Below, in pieces: positions 57,002 to 64,000 of a DNA stretch of 64,000 nucleotides. The DNA comes from Rhodobacterales bacterium (GTDB taxonomy: Bacteria > Pseudomonadota > Alphaproteobacteria > Rhodobacterales > Rhodobacteraceae): positions 1 to 64,000 of the forward strand of contig PDRW01000042.1 of NCBI GenBank assembly GCA_002746935.1, read 5' to 3'. The position numbers and the translations under genes were made by a program. The notes beneath the pieces were generated by a model. The model was not told where the DNA came from. It saw only the letters and a program-made list of their open reading frames with translations, and made no database searches. Numbering within the stretch: the first letter of the stretch is position 1; each line of letters opens with the position of its first letter.

Positions 57002-58360
57002 TCAGCCCCGCCGGGCACTCCCGAGCCGCGCCGAACCGCGCCAGAAGCGCAGGCTCAGCGCCACCGCCGCCGCCGTCAGCCCGAGCACCAACCCGGCCCA
57101 GACCCCGACACCGCCGAAGCCCAGACCGATGCCGAGCCCCCAGGCCGCACCCGCCCCGATCAGCCAGTAGCTCGCCACGCCGATCCACATCGGCGCCCGC
57201 GTGTCACGCATCCCGCGCAACAGCGCCATCGCGACAACCTGGATCGCATCGGCCAGCTGGAACAGCGCCGCCATCAGCAGGAATCCCCGCCCCAGCGCCA
57301 CGATCTCCTCGCGGCGGGGTTCGCCAGGGTCGAGATACACCGAAATCAACGGATCCGGCAGCGCCACGAACAGCACCGCCGCCAGCACCGCCCAGCCGAC
57401 GCCGAGCGCAAAGGCCGCCCGGGCCCCGGCCCGCAGGCCCGCCGCATCGCCGCGCCCGACCGCCCTGCCCGCGCGCACCGTGGCGGCGTTGGACAGGCCC
57501 AGCGGCACCATGAAGGAGATCGCGGACAGTTGCAGCGCGATCCCATGCGCGGCAAGCGGCGTCGTGCCGAGCATGCCGACAAGGATCGACGACAGCGAAA
57601 ACAGCCCCACCTCCGCCAGTACCGTGAGGCCGATATGCCAGCCCATCCCCATCACCTCGCGCAGCGCCTCCCAGTCCGGCCGCCAGAGGTGCCGGAACAG
57701 CTGGTGCGCCGGGAAGGTCCGCAGCGCATAAAGCGCCAGCGCCCCCACCGAGATCAGCTGCACCGCGAGCGAGGCCACCGCCGCGCCGCGCATTCCCATC
57801 TCGGGGAAGCCCCAGCTGCCGAAGATCAACGCCTGATTGATCACCGCATTGGCCACCGCCGCCGCCAGCACCACGATCAGTTGCACCGAGGTGCGTTCGA
57901 GCGCCGAAAGATAGCTCTTGAGCACCATCACCGCCAGCGCCGGGATGATGCCCCAACCCATGATCCGCAGATATTCCTGCGCCGCCGCGGCGATCTCCGG
58001 TTCCTGTCCCAGCGCCACCAGAAGCGGCCCCGAGAACCAGAACACCGGCAGGATCGCGAGCGCAAACCCCACCGAGATCCACAGCCCCATCCGCGTCACC
58101 CGCCGCACCCGCACCTCGTCGCCCTGTTCGGCAGCGGCGGAAACCAGCGGCATCACCGCGAAGGCAAAGCCGGAACCGAAGAGAAACAGCGCGAAATACA
58201 GGGTGTTGGCCAGCACCAGCGCCGCCAGCGCCTCGACCGAATACCACCCCAGCATCACCGTATCGGTCACCCCGATCGCCTGCTGGGCGAGGTGACTGCC
58301 GATGAGCGGCATGCCGAGCGTGAGATGCGCCCGGATGTGGTCGGAGAAGGATTTGGGCAT
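57002..58360 (-). CDS. MATE family efflux transporter
   Basis: 452 aa, 12 helices. MPLIGSHLAQQAIGVTDTVMLGWYSVEALAA and RTFPAHQLF / LGLSNAATVRAGRAVGRGD match NorM-type MATE pumps, which expel cationic drugs with sodium or proton exchange. Start set at ATG 58360 with AGGAAG before it; GTG at 58375 is an alternative. Upstream lies the tandem array at 58422. Confidence 0.9.
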   Translation of the reverse strand: MPKSFSDHIRAHLTLGMPLIGSHLAQQAIGVTDTVMLGWYSVEALAALVLANTLYFALFLFGSGFAFAVMPLVSAAAEQGDEVRVRRVTRMGLWISVGFALAILPVFWFSGPLLVALGQEPEIAAAAQEYLRIMGWGIIPALAVMVLKSYLSALERTSVQLIVVLAAAVANAVINQALIFGSWGFPEMGMRGAAVASLAVQLISVGALALYALRTFPAHQLFRHLWRPDWEALREVMGMGWHIGLTVLAEVGLFSLSSILVGMLGTTPLAAHGIALQLSAISFMVPLGLSNAATVRAGRAVGRGDAAGLRAGARAAFALGVGWAVLAAVLFVALPDPLISVYLDPGEPRREEIVALGRGFLLMAALFQLADAIQVVAMALLRGMRDTRAPMWIGVASYWLIGAGAAWGLGIGLGFGGVGVWAGLVLGLTAAAVALSLRFWRGSARLGSARRG

Positions 58361-58421
58361 GTCTTCCTGTGGCACGCGCGGCGCCGGGCGGCAAGGGCAG
58401 GATGGGGCAAGGCGGTAGGGG

Positions 58422-58614
58422 CGGCCGCCCTCAGGCGGGATGACGGGCGGGGCCGCCCTCAGGCGGGGTGACGGGCGGGGCCACCCTCAGCTGGGCTTGT
58501 GGGCGTGACCACCCTCGGGCGGGTTTACAGGCGAGACCGCCCTCGGGCGGGCTTACAGACGGGACCGCCCTCAGGCAGGTCTACAGACGGGGCCGCCCTC
58601 AGGCAGGCTTGCGG
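58422..58614. repeat. Degenerate ~29-bp tandem array at the end of the methyltransferase gene
   Basis: About seven units of GGGGCCGCCCTCAGGCGGG(A/G)TGACGGGC type, with growing differences. Each has a GCCGCC/GGCGG hairpin. The last unit contains the stop and final codons (R-K-P-A) of the minus-strand methyltransferase. Confidence 0.8.
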
Positions 58615-59195
58615 GCGATGAGGTCGATCAGCGCCGAAGGCCCGCGATGCCGCGCACCTTCGGCGAGGTCGCGGTCGTAGCTGTCCAGCACGAGTATGTC
58701 GAGCGCGGCAAAACTCTCGCGCAGCAGCGCCTCGGTGTAGAGCTGGTTTTCGGCCCTTGGGCCACCGGTGCCATAGGCCAGTTGCTCGGGACGGTAGCCG
58801 TGCAGCATCAGCACCCCGCCGGGCCGGAGGGTCCGCACCATCCCGGCGAAGACCGCCGCGCGCTCGGCCGGCGCGAGAAACTGGATGAACACCGCGACCA
58901 CGAGGTCGAAGGCCGCCGGTTGCCAGTCCCATTCGGTGATCGAGGCTTCCACATGGGCAACCCTCACCCCGCGCGCTTCGGCCAGCGCCCGCGCCTTGGC
59001 GAGCGCGTTGGGCGCGGAATCCATCGCCAGCGTCTCGACCCCCTGCCCGGCCATGAAGACGGAATTGCGCCCCTCGCCGTCGGCCAGCGCAAGCCCCTTC
59101 AGGCCCGGTTTCAGAAACCCCGCATGGACGCGCAGAAACGCCGCGGGCTCGGTGCCGAAAACATAATCCGGTGTATCGAAGGTTTCATTCCACAT
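58599..59195 (-). CDS. Class I SAM-dependent methyltransferase (TehB-like)
   Basis: 198 aa. WNETFDTPDYVFGTEPAAFLR start, GLKGLALADGEGRNSVFMA (SAM loop, about residues 34-52), FDLVVAVFIQFLAPAER and RPGGVLMLHGYRPEQLAYGTGGP. TehB-like methyltransferases act on tellurite or small molecules; substrate unknown. Start at 59195 has GCAGGAG. Upstream DNA encodes a repeated M-P-G-A unit (12 bp, three times), ignored as leader. Confidence 0.82.
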   Translation of the reverse strand: MWNETFDTPDYVFGTEPAAFLRVHAGFLKPGLKGLALADGEGRNSVFMAGQGVETLAMDSAPNALAKARALAEARGVRVAHVEASITEWDWQPAAFDLVVAVFIQFLAPAERAAVFAGMVRTLRPGGVLMLHGYRPEQLAYGTGGPRAENQLYTEALLRESFAALDILVLDSYDRDLAEGARHRGPSALIDLIARKPA

Positions 59196-59423
59196 CCCGG
59201 TCTCCTGCCCCGCCGTCTGCCGCCGCGCACCGGGCATTGCACCGGGCATTGCACCGGGCATCGCGCGGTCTGGAGCGTTCGGCGGGTCCGCTCAAGATCC
59301 GGCCCGGGGCGGCGACAAACGGCCGCAGACCAGCGCCCCGCGCCCTGCTTTCACCGCCGTTCGGAACCCGTTCGGGCCCCATGCCGCTGCCCCGTCCGCT
59401 GGCCCGGAACCCCGGCTGATCCC

Positions 59424-60041
59424 TCAGCCGGTGCAATAGGGCTGGGCCCGCATCCAGTTGCGCATGTCCTCGCGCTTGCTCTGCTGGTGGAACGGCCCCC
59501 AGTCCGCCGCGACCCCGCGCATCCCGGCGCTGACCACATTGTCACGCGGCACCGTGGTGTCGAGGATGCGCACCGCGCAGGAGAGGTTCGCCGCGCCATC
59601 CTTCAGCGCTTCGCCGGAGCGCGCCGTGCAGCCGTAGCCCTGCGCCGTGGCCGGCGCGATCTGCACCAGCCCGAACCAGCGCCCGCCGCCGCCGACCACT
59701 TTCGGCTGCCAGGTGCTCTCATGCTTGGCCAGCGCCGCCAGCAGCCCGGTCCAGAAGGCCTTGCGCCCCCTGGCATCGGCCTTTTCATAGCCCGGGCACC
59801 ATTGGGCGATATCCGCCGGCGTGGTGTTGACCAGGTTCTGGCCATGGCTGTCGAGTGCGGCCAGCGTCGCCTCGGTCCAGCCGTCGGAGGCAGGCACGTG
59901 GTCCCAGCGCATCGCCGGTTGGGCCGCGGGCTGGCTTTTGGTCGAGAACAGGCCGTCGAAACCGATATTGAGCCCCTCGCTTGTGGCACAGCCCGAAAGC
60001 AGCGCCGCCAAGGCAAGGTGCCTTGCATATTTCACTATCAT
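59424..60041 (-). CDS. Lysozyme-like (SLT) lipoprotein
   Basis: 205 aa. Signal with lipobox ALLSGC (residues 14-19). Central part [57 protein letters not shown] has the Glu (KHES) and GLVQI motifs of soluble lytic transglycosylase/goose-lysozyme folds. Cys pairs suggest disulfides. Likely cleaves peptidoglycan in the periplasm. Start at 60041 has a weak site GGGGGGC. Confidence 0.82.
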   Translation of the reverse strand: MIVKYARHLALAALLSGCATSEGLNIGFDGLFSTKSQPAAQPAMRWDHVPASDGWTEATLAALDSHGQNLVNTTPADIAQWCPGYEKADARGRKAFWTGLLAALAKHESTWQPKVVGGGGRWFGLVQIAPATAQGYGCTARSGEALKDGAANLSCAVRILDTTVPRDNVVSAGMRGVAADWGPFHQQSKREDMRNWMRAQPYCTG

Positions 60042-60330
60042 ATCCGCCCCCCGGAAATTTCCTGCTCTCCAGAAGCGCGATTCGAACCCACCTGGCAAAT
60101 ATCCGGAAAAGGAAATGTTTGATTTCGGCAGATTCCCGCGCAAAACGCGGCCATCCGGCCACCTGTCCCGGCGAAACCGTCGCCTGAAACCGCCGCCAGT
60201 GGACCCCCGCCGGCCGGCGGGCCGGCTTGCCCGGCCACGCAGCCGCCGCCCCTGCCGCCCCCCTGCCGCCCCCTTGCCGCCCTGCCCGCCCTGTCCTAGA
60301 AGGCCCGAAAGCCATACGAAGGACAGGCCC

Positions 60331-61718
<1,388 letters not shown>

Positions 61719-61781
61719 GGCCCGGCTGGGGCCCCGCTCAGACTCTGCGGCACAAGGCCAGCGCAACCGGAAGGAGGCCCC

Positions 61782-62255
61782 ATGTCCACCCCCCACATCT
61801 CGACCCTGATGGACGTCCTGCCCGAGTGGATCGACTATAACGGCCACATGAACATGGCCTTCTATTCCGCCCTGTTCGACCGCGCCTCGGATGAATTCTA
61901 CGACCAGATCGGCCTCGGCCCGGCCTGTGCGCAGGCCCGCGGCCTGACCACCTACACCGGCGAGGTGAAGATCCGCTACCTGCGGGAGCTGCATCTCGGC
62001 CAGAACGTCCGGGTGCATTCCTGGCTCATCGACCACGACGCGAAGCGGTTTCATACCTGGCAGGAGATCCACGCCGAAGAGGGTTTCATCGCCGCCACCG
62101 CCGAAACCCTGACCCTGCATATCGACATGTCGGGCCCGAAGGTCGCGCCCTTCCCCGAGGACATCGCCGCCGGGCTCGATGCGTTTGCCGCCCGTCACGG
62201 GCTGTCCGACCTGCCTGAAGGGGCCGGCAAGCCGATCGGCATTCCCCGGCGCTGA
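61782..62255 (+). CDS. Hotdog-fold thioesterase
   Basis: 157 aa. LPEWIDYNGHMNMAFYSALFDRASDEF has the HNxD-like motif of 4HBT enzymes. TGEVKIRYLRELHLGQNVRVHSWLID and ATAETLTLHID follow. Such proteins hydrolyse acyl-CoA; some Rhodobacteraceae ones act on betainyl-CoA in carnitine breakdown, but nothing nearby confirms this. AAGGAGG before ATG. Confidence 0.85.
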   Translation: MSTPHISTLMDVLPEWIDYNGHMNMAFYSALFDRASDEFYDQIGLGPACAQARGLTTYTGEVKIRYLRELHLGQNVRVHSWLIDHDAKRFHTWQEIHAEEGFIAATAETLTLHIDMSGPKVAPFPEDIAAGLDAFAARHGLSDLPEGAGKPIGIPRR

Positions 62256-62339
62256 AACGCAGCGCCGAGACATTCTGATCCGCACCGGGTTGGCCGGAAG
62301 CGCCACCTCCCGATCAGGATGAAGCATCATGAGCCGGAC

Positions 62340-62622
62340 GACGACCCGCCATTCCCCGAACTGCGCGATCGTACCCTTCGCAGACGGCCGCCCGTAACCG
62401 GGTCTTCGCCAGGCGGTGATCGCCGCCCGCCTGATGCGCGTCACCGGGCGGATACAGCGCGACTGACAGGTCGCCCATCTGATCGCCATACAGATCGAAG
62501 ACCTCTCCCCCCTGCTCCCCACCCTGACCGGCGCCCCGGCCAAACCCGCAGGGGCCACCCCCCGCGCAAGACACCCGCGAGAACAGGCCAGGCGACTGTT
62601 CCCAAGCCGGGATTTTCAGTGA
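62340..62622 (+). pseudogene. dnaE2: C-terminal fragment of error-prone DNA polymerase DnaE2
   Basis: One frame, with two stops, reads NCAIVPFADGRP ... AVIAARLMRVTGRIQRD*QVAHLIAIQIEDLSPLL ... LFPSRDFQ*. This aligns with the OB-fold end of DnaE2 (NVIVWPxxF ... LMxVxGRxQREG.VxHLIAxxIEDLS ... RDF at the C-terminus), the subunit of the imuA-imuB-dnaE2 cassette. Upstream coding parts are absent, so it is a decayed 3' end. Confidence 0.7.
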
Positions 62623-62637
62623 GGGGCAAACCTGCCG

Positions 62638-62822
62638 TCAAACGACGCCAGAACAGGTCTTCCTGAAATCGGCCAGAAACCGGCGGAGCGGACCGGGGTC
62701 ACAGCTCACTCTGGACACGCCGAGCGCGGCCACCTCCCTGACCGTTTTCAACCCGCCCACCATCAGAACATTCACCGGCAGCTTCGCGGTCTCGACACCG
62801 CGCGAGATCAGCGCCGCCCCGG
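62638..62822 (-). pseudogene. C-terminal fragment of an isocitrate lyase/PEP mutase family gene
   Basis: Minus strand gives GAALISRGVETAKLPVNVLMVGGLKTVREVAALGVSRVSCDPGPLRRF, like the family's LPxPVNVLxxxGxxSVAELAALGVxRVSxG end. No upstream part; it directly adjoins another gene fragment. Confidence 0.6.
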
Positions 62823-63002
62823 TCAGCCCCGCACCGCCGGCGCATAGCCCAATTGCGTGAGCCTGTCGGTATTGCTGGCATCCGGGGTGGTGGCGAAAAC
62901 GCGGTATCCGTCGCGGTGCAGGCGCGCGGCGATGGCGCTGCCTGCGGTGCCGGTGGCAGAGGCCACGACAAGCGAGATGATTTCAGCATGTTCCATCGGC
63001 AT
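62823..63002 (-). pseudogene. N-terminal fragment of an NAD(P)-binding protein
   Basis: MPMEHAEIISLVVASATGTAGSAIAARLHRDGYRVFATTPD then stop. ATGTAGSAIA is a Rossmann NAD(P) site as in NmrA or short-chain dehydrogenases. Only about 58 residues remain. Confidence 0.6.
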
Positions 63003-63013
63003 CTCAGAAGGCT

Positions 63014-63151
63014 CTGGACTGGCAATGCGCTGAGTTCTTCGACGAGTGTATCGAAAGCCCTGCCCCATCGCCACTCGCAGTCCTTGAGGTGGCGTTCGGA
63101 CCTGGCGCGGGGTCCGTTGAGCCTGGCCAGGCGTTCTCCGGGTGCGGCCAT
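63014..63151 (-). pseudogene. IS1595-like transposase C-terminal fragment
   Basis: ERLARLNGPRARSERHLKDCEWRWGRAFDTLVEELSAL resembles the end of IS1595 transposases (AKFNGI..F.LHLKECEWRFN). Short and without the catalytic core. Confidence 0.5.
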
Positions 63152-63156
63152 GTCGT

Positions 63157-63336
63157 TTGGCTATGTCATGCGAGGGCACGCCGTTTGCAAAGGGCAGAAA
63201 CCGGCTGAGATACCAGCCTGGGCCCGACCCAACGGGCGATCTCCACAGGATCATCCGCCCCCGCCGTCACGCCGGCCAGCATACCGGCCAACATACCGGC
63301 CAGCACGATCAGCACGGTCTCGCTCAGCGGACAGAT
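63157..63336 (-). pseudogene. ISAs1 transposase N-terminal fragment, frameshifted
   Basis: LSETVLIVLAGMLAGMLAGVTAGADDPVEIARWVG then in another frame PGWYLSRFLPFANGVPSHD. ISAs1 proteins have this order (xxAxxAGADxxxEIxxW ... RFLPxxNGIPSHDT). AGML is duplicated. It runs straight into the IS1595-like piece. Confidence 0.65.
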
Positions 63337-63555
63337 TGTCTTCCAGCTCTGGCGCGGGACTTCGGGCGCCGGGACATGGGTCCGGCAAGGTCATGGTCAC
63401 CATCGCATCCTCCGAAACGTGGCCCGGAGCGCAGGGAGTCGTACCCCACCCGGCTTGGGAATCACCGCCGGTCAGGCGGCCGTTCAGGCGATTCCCGTGC
63501 GTAAGGGGCCCCGTGAAGCGCTTGCCAGAACCGCCGCTCCGCGATAGCCTGATCC

Positions 63556-63737
63556 GGCTTCCGGTTCCGCATGCACGCGGATGAAAAGGGAACACGGTGC
63601 GGCCCGCCATCGGGGCCAATGCCGTGGCTGCCCTCGCAACTGTAAGCGGCGAGCTTTTGCCCGAGACCACTGGCCCCGCCGGGCCGGGAAGGGGGCAGAA
63701 GCGTGTGAGCCGCGAGCCAGGAGACCTGCCGGAAGCC
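63556..63737 (+). promoter_or_regulatory. Cobalamin riboswitch
   Basis: GGCTTCCGG (63556-63564) pairs perfectly with CCGGAAGCC (63729-63737) as P1. Between them are the class marks: GATGAAAAGGGAACACGGTGC, GCAACTGTAAGCGGCGAGC, CCACTGG, CCGGGAAGG and the B12 box GCGAGCCAGGAGACCTGCC. Binding adenosylcobalamin usually lowers expression of the downstream gene. Confidence 0.95.
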
Positions 63738-63935
63738 TGGCTGCAACGCCGGACGAGGGTGCCGGCAGGGGGGGAATGTGCTGACAGGTCTTTTGCCTGA
63801 GGTCAGGCCGGTATTCAGCCCGTTTGCGCGCCGTTCAGATGGTGGCTGCATTGCTTTCCCGCGATGGTGTTCCCGCACGCCCCTCTGCCAGAACCGATCT
63901 TCCATCCCCGCATTCCAACCTGGAGAACCAACCCC

Positions 63936-64000
63936 ATGAAACACTGTCTGATCGCTGCCGCCGCGCTCCTGGCGTTTACCCCGGTGGCATATGCCGAAGG
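63936..64000 (+). CDS. Exported protein under B12 control, N-terminus only
   Basis: Only 21 codons seen: MKHCLIAAAALLAFTPVAYAEG, a signal peptide ending AYA. TGGAGA precedes the ATG. With the riboswitch 200 bp upstream, a TonB-dependent cobalamin receptor (BtuB) is the best guess; the rest is outside the window. Confidence 0.7.
   Translation, partial: MKHCLIAAAALLAFTPVAYAE

Noticed and set aside
58422-58598. Tandem array considered as extra terminators only
   Set aside because: Units contain GC stems but no T-tracts, so it is reported as a repeat array.

Overview
The window is about 64 kb of very GC-rich DNA with dense genes, many 4-bp start/stop overlaps and no long prophage or plasmid segment. 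Gene content points to an alphaproteobacterium of the Rhodobacteraceae (Rhodobacterales): a soxBDAG sarcosine oxidase operon, a taurine-pyruvate aminotransferase, CcmI, an FtsB-like protein, a divergent metF/metR pair, an Flp-type pilin, a DUF1289/RuvX/CcmI operon and the cobA-cobB/cbiD-cobK arrangement. Genus cannot be fixed by reading alone.

Layout. 1-5.7 kb: edge of an IS630-like element, a 102-bp mobile repeat, a secreted DUF1223 protein, a possible 26-aa membrane peptide, two cyclophilins, then pgk and a class I aldolase. 5.8-11.5 kb: ftsB-like gene, a minus-strand operon cbiD-cobK-alkA-esterase, and divergent cobA-cobB. 11.6-14.2 kb: transporter and a broken IS630 element. 14.3-23.3 kb: metF/metR, suhB-like phosphatase, pilin, tRNA-Leu(UAA), dacB, nadD, an ettA gene lacking its first Walker A, and a calcium-binding lipoprotein. 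23.7-26.8 kb: small membrane proteins and tpa. 27.0-32.0 kb: a seven-gene minus-strand operon with two NosL-like proteins, a MacB/LolDE-type ABC transporter and a DUF2946 protein, read here as a metal (probably copper) handling system. 32.6-39.6 kb: marC, a retropepsin-like protease, holC, pepA, and the surA-pdxA-rsmA operon. 40.3-46.7 kb: GH43 xylosidase, anmK, tyrS, GH114 protein, sodB. 46.8-54.3 kb: sox operon (with an inserted repeat protein) and divergent nnrS. 54.4-62.3 kb: ccmI-ruvX-DUF1289, a MATE pump, a methyltransferase, a lysozyme-like lipoprotein, a disrupted gatB and a thioesterase. 62.3-63.4 kb: a graveyard of gene and transposase fragments (dnaE2, PEP mutase family, an NAD-binding protein, IS1595 and ISAs1). 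63.5 kb-end: a cobalamin riboswitch ahead of a signal-peptide gene cut by the window edge.

Most notable: (1) two housekeeping genes, ettA and gatB, each lack one internal block of roughly 40-46 codons containing conserved residues, with gatB ending in a TGATG stop-start; (2) a family of four ~102-bp palindromic elements with TA targets, one inserted inside the IS630 transposase and two showing paired changes in their stem; (3) a dyad motif CATTAGTCCGG-N4-CCGGA(A/C)TAATG at three intergenic sites; (4) tandem arrays that begin in the last codons of two minus-strand genes; (5) the NosL/ABC/DUF2946 operon.
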